DNA of 64,000 nt from positions 1-64,000 of the forward strand of contig NZ_QGNX01000002.1 in assembly GCF_003265325.1 (NCBI RefSeq), written 5' to 3'. Each line of letters begins with the position of its first letter. The stretch's first letter is position 1. The position numbers and the translations under genes are program-made. Origin of the DNA: Oceanibium sediminis. Lineage in GTDB: Bacteria; Pseudomonadota; Alphaproteobacteria; Rhodobacterales; Rhodobacteraceae. Shown one piece after another: positions 25,795-35,030 of the stretch. The notes beneath the pieces were generated by a model that had not been told where the DNA came from, made no database searches, and saw nothing but the letters and a program-made list of their open reading frames with translations.

Positions 25795-27069
25795 TCAGCG
25801 GTCCAGCAGGTCCTGGACTTCCAACTCGGCGTCAGACAGCGCGTCTTCGACCGGCTTGTCGGTCAGCCAGATCGCCTGAAGCTCGCGGTTCAACACATCC
25901 TGGATCGCGCCATAGCGCTCGGAAGGCGGTGTATCCTTGGCGATGGCGGCGGTGCCGGTGTATTCGTCACGATGCGGCAGCGACTTGTAGGCATCGCTTT
26001 CCACCACCGAGGTCCGCACCGCCATGTGGCCGGTGCGCGCCCAGTCGATGTTGTGATCGTTGATGAAGGCCAGCACCTTCAGCGCGGCCATCTTCGTCTC
26101 CCCCTCAAGGGTCGAAGGGATGGCCCAAATGTGGCTGTCCGCCCAGGTCGCTCCGGTGTCGAACAAGGTCGGGAAATCGGCGACGTAGTAGGTGTCGAGC
26201 GCGACCTCCTCCTTCGCGGCCTCGGCGGTGTAGAAATCCACCACCCAGGTGCCGTTCACGAGGATCGCCGCTTCGCCGTTCAGGAAGGCCTGCTGGCTGT
26301 CGGCGTAGTTCAGCTGCGGATTGGCGAGGCCGGCGTCGAACAACTGGGTGATCGCGGTGACGGCGTTGCGGCCCGCCTCCGTATCGATCGTCGCGGTGCC
26401 GTCCTCGGTGAAGATATTGCCGTTCTGCTGCCACATCAGGGCCAGAACCAACCTCACCCCGATGGGAAACTGCGCGAAGTCGGCGGCGAGGTAGTCCTTC
26501 CCGGTCGCGTCCTTCACCTGCTGCGCCTGAGCAAGAAGCTCCTCAGGGGAGGATGGCAGGACGGGTTTTCCATCCTCCACCAGCCCCGCCTCGTCCATGA
26601 TGTCCATGTTGATGTGCCAGAGGTTGGCGTGGAAATCCATCGGCACGCCGTAGACTCCGCCGTTGAAGCTGACCGCGTCCAACGCCGCCGGGGACCAGTC
26701 CCCCGGATCAATGCCGACGCTTTCCAGGTCGCCTGAGATCTCGGCCAGCGCGCCAAGGCCGGCGAACTCCGGCACGCGGTGGCGGTGCATGACATGCACA
26801 TCCGGCGGCGTGCCCCCGGCATAGGCCGCCTTGATCTGGTCGTAGTAGTTGCCCCAGTCCGTGGGCAGGGTTTTGATATCGATCCCGTCAAGCTCGGCGT
26901 CCGCGGCGTTGATGATCGACTGGATGATGCAGGCCTCCCCTGTCGAGGTTGTGGTGTCGGTACCCGCGTCCTCGCAAGCGCCGAAAAAGCGGCCCAGCGT
27001 GACCTCCTGCGCGAGCGCCCCGGTGGTGAATGTCGCGGCGGCGGCCGCTATCAGAAGCACATGTTTCAT
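25795..27069 (-). CDS. Sugar-type ABC transporter substrate-binding protein (family 1)
   Basis: A 424-residue secreted receptor. The signal peptide MKHVLLIAAAAATFTTGALAQ cleaves near residue 21. The mature protein has the family-1 pattern: YDQIKAAYAGGTPPDVHVMHRHRVPEFAGLGALAEISGDLE (residues about 72-112), ALDAVSFNGGVYGVPMDFH and the hinge region AFLNGEAAILVNGTWVVDFY. Three cysteines near the N-terminus (residues 31, 48 and nearby) may form a disulphide. It follows the second permease gene by 25 bp. Likely ligand is an oligosaccharide or glycoside, since a GH5-like enzyme gene is next. Confidence 0.92.
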   Translation of the reverse strand: MKHVLLIAAAAATFTTGALAQEVTLGRFFGACEDAGTDTTTSTGEACIIQSIINAADAELDGIDIKTLPTDWGNYYDQIKAAYAGGTPPDVHVMHRHRVPEFAGLGALAEISGDLESVGIDPGDWSPAALDAVSFNGGVYGVPMDFHANLWHINMDIMDEAGLVEDGKPVLPSSPEELLAQAQQVKDATGKDYLAADFAQFPIGVRLVLALMWQQNGNIFTEDGTATIDTEAGRNAVTAITQLFDAGLANPQLNYADSQQAFLNGEAAILVNGTWVVDFYTAEAAKEEVALDTYYVADFPTLFDTGATWADSHIWAIPSTLEGETKMAALKVLAFINDHNIDWARTGHMAVRTSVVESDAYKSLPHRDEYTGTAAIAKDTPPSERYGAIQDVLNRELQAIWLTDKPVEDALSDAELEVQDLLDR

Positions 27070-27094
27070 TATTTCCTCCCTTTTTTGTGCGAAT

Positions 27095-27928
27095 TCAGCC
27101 CTTGGACCCGCCCACGGTCATGGCTTGCACCACGTAGCGCTGGAAGATCAGGAACAGGATGACGACCGGAAGCGAGGCGATGACCCCCGAGGCCATGACG
27201 CGGCCCAGCCCTTCCGATTGCGCGAAGTTCGATTGGATCGACGCAAGGCCCAGCGTGATCGTGAAGTATTCCCGCTGCTGCGCGCTGACGAGCGGCCACA
27301 GGTAGTCGTTCCACGCGTAAAGGAACGTCAGGATCGCCAGCGTCATCATCGCCGGACGCGCCAGCGGCAACATGACGTACCAGAAGATCTTCAGCCAGCC
27401 GACACCGTCAAGGCGGGCCGCCTCCTCGATGTCTTTGGGGATGGCGCGGAAGAACTGCATCATCAAAAAAACGCCGATCGGCACCGCCATGCGCGGCAGG
27501 ATCAGCGCGTGGTAGGAGTTGTGCCAGCCGAAATCGGCGAACATGGTATAGAGCGGGATGAACACCGCCTGCTCGGGCACCATCAGGCCGACCAGGCAGA
27601 TAACCGTGATCGTGCGCTTGAACGGGAAGTCCATGCGCGCCAACACATAGCCCGCCGTCGTGGAAACGGCGAGCACGCCCAGCGTCATGCCGACCGCCAC
27701 GATGACCGAGTTCAGGAACCACCACGGCGTTTGCCCGAAGGAAACAAGCGCGGCGTAATTCTCGGCGGTGAACGGCAGCGGCACCAGCCCGAAGAAGGTG
27801 GTCGAGGTGGTGCGCGCCAGTACCTCGTTCGGCTGGAACGACAGGGACACCATCCAGATCGTGGGCACCAGCCACAGGAAGGCGGGCATCGAAAGCCCGA
27901 GGATCAGCCAGTAGTAGCCACGGTTCAT
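27095..27928 (-). CDS. Sugar-type ABC transporter permease (MalG/UgpE class)
   Basis: A 277-residue permease with six helices. The ATPase-contact loop is EEAARLDGVGWLKIFWYVMLPLARPAMM (about residues 187-214), classic for MalG-type proteins. The ATG at 27928 is one base after the stop of the first permease gene, so the two are made together. Start region MNRGYYWLILGLSMPAFLWLVPTIWMVSLSF. Confidence 0.92.
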   Translation of the reverse strand: MNRGYYWLILGLSMPAFLWLVPTIWMVSLSFQPNEVLARTTSTTFFGLVPLPFTAENYAALVSFGQTPWWFLNSVIVAVGMTLGVLAVSTTAGYVLARMDFPFKRTITVICLVGLMVPEQAVFIPLYTMFADFGWHNSYHALILPRMAVPIGVFLMMQFFRAIPKDIEEAARLDGVGWLKIFWYVMLPLARPAMMTLAILTFLYAWNDYLWPLVSAQQREYFTITLGLASIQSNFAQSEGLGRVMASGVIASLPVVILFLIFQRYVVQAMTVGGSKG

Positions 27929-27929
27929 C

Positions 27930-29015
27930 CTACTTCTCCCGCCCGACGATGAACTGAATGATCGAGAAGCAGCCCATGATGAGGAAAAGGAACACCGCCA
28001 TGGCGCTGGCGCGGCCAAGCTCGCTGTCGCGGAAGCCGGTCTGGTAGATGTAGCGCACCAGCACCTGCGTTGTGTCGTTGGGCCCGCCCTGGGTCATCAG
28101 GTGCGACTGGCCGAAGACCTGGAAATGCAGGATGATCTGCAACACCACGACCAGCGTGATGGTCCTTTGCAGGTTGGGCAGCGTGACGTACCAGAAGGCT
28201 TTAACGCCCTTGGCGTTGTCCAGCGCCGCCGCTTCGTAGATGTCCTTCGAGATGTCCTGAAGCCCGGCGAGGAACAGGATCATCGCGATCCCGAGCGACC
28301 ACCAGATCGTGGCGATGACGATCGCCGCCATGGCGAATTGCTCATCGGTCAGCCAGTTGATCGGCGTGCCGCCGAATGTCTCGGTGATGTTGGCGATCAG
28401 CCCCTGCCGGGGCGAGAACATGATCTGCCAGATCAGCGTGACCACCGTCACCGACAGCACCTGGCTCAGGAAGAACAGGGTGCGCAGGATGCCCATGGCC
28501 CGCGTCTCGCGGTTCATCGCGGCGGCCAGCACCAGCGCCGAAAGGGTGACGCCAGGAACCGCAAGCCCCACGAAGACAAGGGTGTTGCCCACCGTCGGCC
28601 AGAAGCGCCGGTCGTACCAGCGGCCCTCCTCCCCGGGATGGAACCCTGGCAGCAGCACCAGCAGCGCAGAGATGACACCAAGCGCGATGGCGTTGAAGCG
28701 GCTCAGCCGACCCGCCAGCACGAGGGCGACGGAAAGGACGAGCCCGACCAGCCCGGTCCCCTGCCAGAGCGGCGCGGCGAACAGGCCCCACGCGATGTTG
28801 CGGCCCCACATGACACGCTCGTAGTTGCGCAGGCCGACGTATTCCTTGGCATCGGGGTTGAAGGCGACGGCCAGCAGGTTCCAGTCGTGCAGGCTGATCC
28901 AGAAACCACGGAGGAACGGATAGACGAGGAACAGCGCGTAGGTCAGCAGGAACGGCGTGAGCAACAGCCAGGCAGCCTGCGTCTGGCTCAGCTGTTTTTT
29001 CCCCCCAGCGCTCAT
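27930..29015 (-). CDS. Sugar-type ABC transporter permease (MalF/UgpA class), enlarged
   Basis: A 361-residue permease, about 60 residues longer than usual. The extra part (about residues 78-140) follows the first periplasmic region and includes two more hydrophobic segments (GLVGLVLSVALVLAG and IALGVISALLVLLPG), then HPGEEGRWYDRRFWPTVGNT, where the normal core resumes. The contact loop is EAAALDNAKGVKAFWYVTLPNLQRT. The ATG at 29015 follows a GGGGGGAAAG ribosome site. It is the first gene of the operon and is divergent from a LacI regulator, with tandem palindromes (29049-29076) between. Confidence 0.9.
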   Translation of the reverse strand: MSAGGKKQLSQTQAAWLLLTPFLLTYALFLVYPFLRGFWISLHDWNLLAVAFNPDAKEYVGLRNYERVMWGRNIAWGLFAAPLWQGTGLVGLVLSVALVLAGRLSRFNAIALGVISALLVLLPGFHPGEEGRWYDRRFWPTVGNTLVFVGLAVPGVTLSALVLAAAMNRETRAMGILRTLFFLSQVLSVTVVTLIWQIMFSPRQGLIANITETFGGTPINWLTDEQFAMAAIVIATIWWSLGIAMILFLAGLQDISKDIYEAAALDNAKGVKAFWYVTLPNLQRTITLVVVLQIILHFQVFGQSHLMTQGGPNDTTQVLVRYIYQTGFRDSELGRASAMAVFLFLIMGCFSIIQFIVGREK

Positions 29016-29048
29016 CTTTCCCCCCTGCAAAACTGCGAATCCGCTTGC

Positions 29049-29076
29049 GCTAATATTATTAGCAATATTTATTAGC
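29049..29076. promoter_or_regulatory. LacI-type operator pair
   Basis: GCTAATATTATTAGC (29049-29063) is a perfect 15-bp palindrome. A second, imperfect copy GCAATATTTATTAGC (29062-29076) shares its first two bases with the end of the first. Both lie between the divergent permease and lacI starts, in a markedly AT-rich island. Confidence 0.75.
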
Positions 29077-29100
29077 AGCTGGCAAGCCTGCGGGAAACTC

Positions 29101-30132
29101 ATGAAAGTCCAGGGAAATTCCGGGAAATTGCGCGTCACGATGAAGGACGTGGCCGCCGCGGCGGGCGTTTCGCAGTCCACCGTGTCCTTCGTACTGAACG
29201 GGATGGAGGACATGCGCATCAGCCATGAGACGCGCAAGAAGGTCCTCGCCGCGGCCGAGGCGGTCGGCTATCGCCCCCGCGGCGCGGGCCGGCCGCCGAA
29301 ATCGGTCGGCCCCGGCGTGATCGGCCTGATGATCGACGAGATCGCGACAAGCCCCTTCGCCGCGATCTCGATCGAGGGAGTTCAGGAAGAATCCTGGAAA
29401 AACAATATGATGTTGGAAATCGTGATGACCGGCGGCGATACCGTCTACGAGGCCGAGATCCTGCGGAAATGGGCCCATGACGGGGCGGTCGGCGTCATCT
29501 ACGGTTCCATCCTGACGCGCAAGGCGTCGCCGCCGGCCTCCCTCGCCCGGCATCGCGCGGTGCTGTTGAATTGCTACGATGAAAGCGGGCGCTACAGTTC
29601 CGTCGTTCCCGCGGAACGGCGCGGGGGCGAGGTGGCGACCGCCGCCCTGATCGCCGAGGGGTATCAGCGCATCGCCTTCATTTCAGGCGAACCATGGATG
29701 GAGGCTTCGGATCAGAGGATGGAAGGGTATGAGCGCGCGCTGCGGGCGGCGCGCATCCCCGTCGATCCGTCGCTGATCGTCGCCGGGAACTTCCTTCCCT
29801 CCGGCGGGCGGCGGGCGACGCTGGACCTCATGCAGCGGGAGGATCGCCCGGACGCGATCTTCTGCGCCAACGACCTGACGGCCGTGGGTTGCTACGAAGC
29901 GCTGAAGGAACTGGGAGAGATGCCGGGCCGCACGGTCGCGGTGATGGGCTACGACGACCAGGAAATCGCGCAACACCTGGCCCCTGCCCTGTCCACGGTG
30001 CTTCTGCCGCATCGCGAGATGGGTCAGTGGTGCGTGGAAAAGCTCCTCTCTCCCACGGCTTTCGACGTTCTGTCCGAGCGGCTCATGTGCCCGCTGGTCC
30101 TGCGCGACTCCCACAGGCTGCGCGCGGACTGA
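29101..30132 (+). CDS. LacI-family transcription regulator
   Basis: A 343-residue regulator. The helix-turn-helix reads VTMKDVAAAAGVSQSTVSFVLNG (about residues 12-34), followed by a hinge helix (ETRKKVLAAAEAVGYRPRGAGRPP) and a periplasmic-binding-protein-like ligand domain (about 75-335; FCANDLTAVGCYEAL, MGYDDQEIA). The ATG at 29101 fits the usual few residues before the VTMKDVA motif; the ATG 39 bases later lacks a ribosome site. It should repress the divergent sugar importer and itself via 29049-29076; the inducer is probably the imported sugar. Confidence 0.92.
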   Translation: MKVQGNSGKLRVTMKDVAAAAGVSQSTVSFVLNGMEDMRISHETRKKVLAAAEAVGYRPRGAGRPPKSVGPGVIGLMIDEIATSPFAAISIEGVQEESWKNNMMLEIVMTGGDTVYEAEILRKWAHDGAVGVIYGSILTRKASPPASLARHRAVLLNCYDESGRYSSVVPAERRGGEVATAALIAEGYQRIAFISGEPWMEASDQRMEGYERALRAARIPVDPSLIVAGNFLPSGGRRATLDLMQREDRPDAIFCANDLTAVGCYEALKELGEMPGRTVAVMGYDDQEIAQHLAPALSTVLLPHREMGQWCVEKLLSPTAFDVLSERLMCPLVLRDSHRLRAD

Positions 30133-30185
30133 CGCCCGTGGAGGCTGACGGCGGCTGGTTCATGGCATGGCGCCGGTCGACGTCG

Positions 30186-30220
<35 letters not shown>

Positions 30221-30270
30221 CCCGTGCGGCGCGCCCCAAAGGGCCACAACCGGAACGGGGCGCACAAGCC

Positions 30271-30300
30271 TTGGGGCCTTGCCCCGCGCGCCCGTCGGGC
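30271..30300 (-). repeat. Double-hairpin intergenic repeat, copy 1 (possible terminator)
   Basis: Two GC-rich hairpins, GGGGC-CTT-GCCCC and GCCC-GTC-GGGC, lie directly downstream of the glycosyltransferase stop. On the minus strand the order of the two hairpins is the same as in the copy at 35031-35060, which also follows a stop codon. Confidence 0.55.
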
Positions 30301-30308
30301 CCGAGCGA

Positions 30309-31622
30309 TCAGCGGCTTCCCGCCAGCGCGTCCAGCCGCACCCGTTGCGCGCCTTTGGCACCGGCCACGCCACCACCACGGGGAGCGTCCGCCCGAGCGG
30401 CGCCGTCGCACAACGCATCCCACGCGGCGTGATATCCCGCGATATCGAGCGGGGGCTCGATCCGCTTCTTGTGCTCCAGCAGGCGTTTCGCATTGCCCGA
30501 CACCTCCGCCATCAGGGCCCCCAGCGCATAGGGATCGCCCGGCGGGCATTGCAGGCCGAAGCCTTGCGTCTTTTCCGCCATGCCGCCGATATCGGAGGCG
30601 ATGACCGGCGTGCGGGCGGCGCGCGCCTCCTGGATGACGACGGGGGCGTTTTCCCACCAGACGGAGGGCACGACCAGCCATCCGACGCGGCTCATCAGCT
30701 CCACCGCATCCTCGGGGCGATAGCGGCCGCGGAAACGCACATTGTCGGGAATGACGAGCCCCGGCCACATCCCGCGCGCCTGCTCTTCGCTCACGCCGAA
30801 CACGTTGAGCGACAGGTCCTGCGCACCGCAGGCGGTCGTGGCCCAGTCGGTCGCGCGCAACAGCACGTCCAGCCCCTTGGTCGGGGTCAGCGTACCGAAG
30901 AAGGCGAAACTGCGGGACTTCGTGTCGAGCGTTTCAAGCGTCTCCGCCAGTGGCGCCGGCGATGCGGGCAGGCCGTTTTCAAGAACCGCGATGCGGCCCT
31001 GCGGAACGCCCCATTGCTCGAAGCGTTCCCTGAGGAAGTGACTGGGAGAGATGAGCAGGTCGAACTGGTCCAGCACCTCGCGCAGACGCTGTTTCCGCAG
31101 CACGAAATCGAAAGGCACATGGGACTCGAAACATCCCGCGCAGGCGATGGGGCTGGCGCCGGAGCATAGCTGGCCGCCCGGTCGGGTGATCATCTGGCCA
31201 TGGTTCGCGCAGATCGCCGCGTATTCGTGCAGCGTCAGGATCAGTTGCGCATCGGGCCGGGCCGCGCGCAGGCGGCGAATGGTGCCAGCGCCGACGTTCC
31301 AGATATGGTGGAAATGATATATGTCCGCGTTCAGCGACAGCAGGAAATCGAGGGTTCGCTGCTCATCTTCAGCCTGGTCGAATTCCATGGAAAAGCCGTC
31401 CATCCCGCCGGTCAGCAGAACGTGATCCTGCGCGCCGAGGGTCAGAACGCGCTGCCCGTCGCCGAAGTAGCGCCCGGTCGCCTTAGGGTTGACGGTCATG
31501 CCGACGAAATGGCTGCGGATACCCAGCGCGCGCAGGTGGCTGAAATGCCGATGCGCGGCCAGCTCCCCGCCGCCGAGGGTGAATTGCGGATGGGTATGGG
31601 CGATGATGGCAACGCGTTTCAC
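30309..31622 (-). CDS. Glycosyltransferase family 4-like protein
   Basis: A 437-residue cytoplasmic GT-B glycosyltransferase. N-terminal Rossmann domain: MKRVAIIAHTHPQFTLGGGELAAHRHFSHL, with NADIYHFHHIWNVGA; C-terminal donor domain: FAFFGTLTPTKGLDVLLRA (about residues 237-255), VFGVSEEQAR and PSVWWENAPVVIQEARAARTPVIASDIGGMAE (about 323-354), which holds the E-x7-E-like sugar-nucleotide site. A cysteine group (CSGASPIACAGCFE, about 153-166) is common in this subgroup. The start is a GTG whose first bases overlap the stop of the upstream orphan gene (GTGA). It probably builds a surface or capsular polysaccharide. Confidence 0.9.
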   Translation of the reverse strand: MKRVAIIAHTHPQFTLGGGELAAHRHFSHLRALGIRSHFVGMTVNPKATGRYFGDGQRVLTLGAQDHVLLTGGMDGFSMEFDQAEDEQRTLDFLLSLNADIYHFHHIWNVGAGTIRRLRAARPDAQLILTLHEYAAICANHGQMITRPGGQLCSGASPIACAGCFESHVPFDFVLRKQRLREVLDQFDLLISPSHFLRERFEQWGVPQGRIAVLENGLPASPAPLAETLETLDTKSRSFAFFGTLTPTKGLDVLLRATDWATTACGAQDLSLNVFGVSEEQARGMWPGLVIPDNVRFRGRYRPEDAVELMSRVGWLVVPSVWWENAPVVIQEARAARTPVIASDIGGMAEKTQGFGLQCPPGDPYALGALMAEVSGNAKRLLEHKKRIEPPLDIAGYHAAWDALCDGAARADAPRGGGVAGAKGAQRVRLDALAGSR

Positions 31623-33199
31623 GAGGCAATCCTTTCCTGTTGCGCGCGGCTGAGCAACGCGAGGTCAAAGGCATGGGCAAGCGCATCTTCCGCGCCGTCC
31701 GGGCCGCGCCCGGCGAAAACCGCCGAGGTGCCCTCTGCACGGAAGCGGACGCGCCCGCCCTCGGCGAGCGCCATCAGCCTGGCGCGCAACTCCCCCTCCA
31801 TGGTCAGGCAGGGGGAGCCCTGGGCCGAGCCCGGGTGCCCCAGAATCCGCGCTGGGAACACGGCGACAAAAGCGGGGTGCTCGCGCCGGAAAATGTGGGC
31901 CAGGGCGGTGTCATCGGCGTCGCCCAGGGGTGTCAGCAAGGGCGCTTCCATCAGCACCTGCGCCTCGGCGTCGCAATCGCCCATGGCTTCGGGCAAGGCG
32001 GACCACCCCAGCATCTGAAGCAGCGAGGAGGAGCGCGCGAACAGGACGGGCGTTGCCGTCATGCCCGCCCCCGCGCCATTCGGGCGCGGCGCGGTGCGGA
32101 TCTCGCCAAGGCGCTCACCGCCCGGATCGCTACGCGCCCCGTCGATCGCGCGGGTCAGCGCCGGGGTGGCCGCGTCGCGCAACAGCGTGACGCTGATCCG
32201 CCCCTTGAGGTGCCGTGTGAGGTGGCGCAGCACGTCGCGCAGGTCGCAATCCCGCCCGTTATGGTGCAACAGCACATGCGTCTGCGGCTTGAGCGGCATG
32301 GGAAGATGCGCACGCACCTGCGCGTCCGGCCTTGGCAGGACAATATCGGGCAGCAGGGAGCAGCCGGTCTGCGGGGGAACAAAATATTCCTCCAGCTCCA
32401 TCAGGCGGGCGGCATAGACCCGTTTCTGGCGCGACTCCCCCGCGCCCGCAGCGGCAAGGAACGCCTGCCCGCTGCGCAGGAGCAGAACCGCAAAGGGCGC
32501 GGAGCCGGCGCCGGTCCCACGGGGCAAGTGAAGCGGCGCGCAAAGACCATCCGTCCCGGTATAGGCGAAACCACGCCCAACCTCTGCCAGGTCGGTTCGC
32601 AGAAGGCTGTTCAACAGGACCGGATGGACCGAGAGCGCTTCGTCCCGCAGCAAAACAAGCGTTGCGGATATCCCGGCGTCGTCACCGCCGAGCGCCCATC
32701 CGGCGACCACGCCATGCTCCATTCCCGGGCAGTGGTCGAAACGATCGAAGCCGACAGCCCCCTGCGGGGTTTGCGCGAAATTCCCGAAGCTGCGCAACCG
32801 CGGGGCCAGCGCCTGCACGATGCCGGCGGGCAGCGGGTGCGTGGCCCCGTCAGCGCACAAAACCTCCGACAGGACCGCGAGGAAGCTGCCATCCACTGCG
32901 CGCGCCACCAGGTCCGCCCAGGCGCCGGTGGCCGGGGCCGCGGGCAAGGCGACACGCCGCTCGCCGAGGCTGAGCGCCGCCGTCTCACCATGGCCGGGAA
33001 CGGTGTCGAAAATCGCGACGAAGCCGCTGTGGCCGGGGGGAAGGTCGTCCCGCAGATGGAAGCGGTGGCGCAGGGCGCGACGCGACCCGCCCCCCAGGAC
33101 AAGCCGCAGCGCAGGCTCGGCCCCGGCGGCGCCGTCGTACCAGCCCACGGCCATCATTTGTCCGCCCGGCATCGGCAGAAGGAAATCAATATGGCTCAT
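31619..33199 (-). CDS. Large uncharacterised protein coupled to a glycosyltransferase
   Basis: A 526-residue soluble protein I cannot assign. No signal peptide or membrane segment. Two parts look alike: GWYDGAAGAEPALRLVLGGG...RDDLPPGHSGFVAIFD (about residues 20-65) and GWALGGDDAGISATLVLLRD...RTDLAEVGRGFAYTG (about 165-215). Each has a GW start, a beta-rich stretch and an R-x-D-L...GF end, as in small beta domains seen attached to glycosyltransferases. The C-terminal half has THVLLHHNGRDCDLRDVLRHL (about 307-327), weakly like the start of a GT-A domain. The ATG at 33199 follows GGAG. Its stop overlaps the glycosyltransferase start, so the two proteins are made together and probably work together. 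Confidence 0.6.
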   Translation of the reverse strand: MSHIDFLLPMPGGQMMAVGWYDGAAGAEPALRLVLGGGSRRALRHRFHLRDDLPPGHSGFVAIFDTVPGHGETAALSLGERRVALPAAPATGAWADLVARAVDGSFLAVLSEVLCADGATHPLPAGIVQALAPRLRSFGNFAQTPQGAVGFDRFDHCPGMEHGVVAGWALGGDDAGISATLVLLRDEALSVHPVLLNSLLRTDLAEVGRGFAYTGTDGLCAPLHLPRGTGAGSAPFAVLLLRSGQAFLAAAGAGESRQKRVYAARLMELEEYFVPPQTGCSLLPDIVLPRPDAQVRAHLPMPLKPQTHVLLHHNGRDCDLRDVLRHLTRHLKGRISVTLLRDAATPALTRAIDGARSDPGGERLGEIRTAPRPNGAGAGMTATPVLFARSSSLLQMLGWSALPEAMGDCDAEAQVLMEAPLLTPLGDADDTALAHIFRREHPAFVAVFPARILGHPGSAQGSPCLTMEGELRARLMALAEGGRVRFRAEGTSAVFAGRGPDGAEDALAHAFDLALLSRAQQERIAS

Positions 33200-33351
33200 T
33201 GCACGCTCCACTCTCGTCTGCCAGGGACGCTAAACGTAAACCGCTTTATGAAGGATTAAGCGCAACCCGCCAAAAGCCCCGATATTGACAGCCACCCGGC
33301 CTGCCCCTAGGCCAGAGAGCCAACAGCGGCAGCAGACAGCAGGCGAAGCAG

Positions 33352-34995
33352 ATGAGCGATAGCCCGGACAAGGATGCGGACTGGTGGCGCGGCGCCGTCA
33401 TTTACCAGATCTACCCCCGCTCTTTTCAGGACAGCGACGGCGACGGCATGGGTGACCTGCCGGGGATCACGCGGCGGCTGGAACATGTGGCGATGCTCGG
33501 GGCGGATGCGATCTGGATCTCGCCGTTCTTCCCCTCGCCCATGAAGGACATGGGCTACGACGTGTCCGACTATACCGGCGTCGACCCGATGTTCGGCAGC
33601 TTGCAGGATTTCGACGACCTGGTCGCGCGGGCCCATGCGCTGGGGCTGAAGGTCATGATCGACCAGGTGATGAACCACACCTCGGACCAGCATGCCTGGT
33701 TCAGGGAAAGCCGCCTCGGGCGCGAGGGCGACAAGGCGGACTGGTACGTCTGGGCCGACCCGAAGGAGGACGGCAGCGCGCCGAACAACTGGCTGTCGGT
33801 CTTCGGCGGCCCGGCCTGGGAATGGGACGGGGTGCGCAAGCAGTACTACCTGCACAATTTTCTCGCCTCGCAGCCGGACCTGAACTTCCACTGCGAAGCG
33901 GTGCAGGACGCGATCCTGGAGACGGTGCGCTTCTGGCTGGAGCGCGGCGTTGACGGGTTCCGCCTGGATACGGCGAATTTCTTCTTTCATGACAAGCTCT
34001 TGCGCTCGAACCCGCCGGTGGGGGAACAGAAGGGCCCGGCCGGGATCGGGGCCGATGCGCCCGATGTGAACCCCTACGGGATGCAGAGCCACCTTTATTC
34101 CAAGTCGCAGCCCGAGAATGTCGCCTGGCTGGAGCGGTTCCGCGCGCTGCTGGACGAATACGACGGGCGCACCTCCGTGGGGGAGGTGGGCGACGCGCGC
34201 GCGATCGAGCTGACGGCGGAGTACACCGCCACCGGCAAGCGGCTGCACATGTGCTATACCTTCGACCTGTTGTCCGAGAACTTCTCACCCCATTTCTTCC
34301 GCCGCACGGTCAAACGTTTCGAGGAAGTGGTGACGGACGGCTGGGTCTGCTGGGCGTTTTCGAACCACGACGTGGTGCGCCACGCCAGCCGTTTCGCGCC
34401 CGATCACCGGGAGGAGGTGGCGAAACTCTCCGCGACACTGCTGCTCAGCCTGCGTGGCTCGGTCTGCCTCTACCAGGGCGAGGAGCTGGGCCTGGGCGAG
34501 GCGGAGATCGCCTACGAGGACGTGCAGGACCCCTATGGCCTGCGGTTCTGGCCCGCCTTCAAGGGGCGCGACGGTTGCCGCACGCCCATGGTTTGGGAAG
34601 CGGGCGCGGCGCAGGCGGGATTTTCCACCGGCAAGCCCTGGCTGCCGGTTCCCGCAGAGCATCTGCCCCTTGCCGTGGACCGGCAGGCCGGGCGCGCGGG
34701 ATCGGTGCTGGAACACTACCGCGCGATGCTGGGTCAGCGGCGTCAGAGTGCGGTGCTGCGCAAGGGCGACATCGGTTTCATCGACGCCACGGCGCAGGTT
34801 CTGGCGTTCATCCGCGCGCTTGGCGAGGAGCGGGTGTTGCAGGTATTCAACCTGTCGGACCGGCCCGCGCGCTGGAGTGTGCCGGACGGGCTGAGCGTGG
34901 CGGGCGACTTCCCGCTGCCGGGCGCGGCGGCGGAGTGGCGGGGGAGCAGTGTGGAGCTGCCCGCCTTCGGGTTCGGCGCCCGGTTGCTCGACTGA
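33352..34995 (+). CDS. Alpha-glucosidase (GH13)
   Basis: A 547-residue alpha-amylase-family enzyme of the oligo-alpha-glucosidase (AglA-like, GH13_23) type. Catalytic residues are in place: nucleophile Asp in GFRLDTANFFF (about residue 204), acid/base Glu in SVGEVGDA (about 282) and the transition-state Asp in FSNHDVVRHASR (about 343). DVSDYTGVDPMFG and IDQVMNHTSDQH are the family's conserved regions I and calcium/aromatic strand. There is no signal peptide, so it acts in the cytoplasm on maltose-type oligosaccharides. It converges on the glycogen operon and would supply or recycle glucose from alpha-glucan. Confidence 0.94.
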   Translation: MSDSPDKDADWWRGAVIYQIYPRSFQDSDGDGMGDLPGITRRLEHVAMLGADAIWISPFFPSPMKDMGYDVSDYTGVDPMFGSLQDFDDLVARAHALGLKVMIDQVMNHTSDQHAWFRESRLGREGDKADWYVWADPKEDGSAPNNWLSVFGGPAWEWDGVRKQYYLHNFLASQPDLNFHCEAVQDAILETVRFWLERGVDGFRLDTANFFFHDKLLRSNPPVGEQKGPAGIGADAPDVNPYGMQSHLYSKSQPENVAWLERFRALLDEYDGRTSVGEVGDARAIELTAEYTATGKRLHMCYTFDLLSENFSPHFFRRTVKRFEEVVTDGWVCWAFSNHDVVRHASRFAPDHREEVAKLSATLLLSLRGSVCLYQGEELGLGEAEIAYEDVQDPYGLRFWPAFKGRDGCRTPMVWEAGAAQAGFSTGKPWLPVPAEHLPLAVDRQAGRAGSVLEHYRAMLGQRRQSAVLRKGDIGFIDATAQVLAFIRALGEERVLQVFNLSDRPARWSVPDGLSVAGDFPLPGAAAEWRGSSVELPAFGFGARLLD

Positions 34996-35030
34996 CCTTG
35001 CGGAGCGCGCCGATGCGCGCACGCCCATGA

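Noticed and set aside
31619-31622. ATG start for the glycosyltransferase
   Set aside because: The codon at 31622-31620 reads GTG; no better in-frame ATG with a ribosome site precedes the conserved MKRVAIIAH start.
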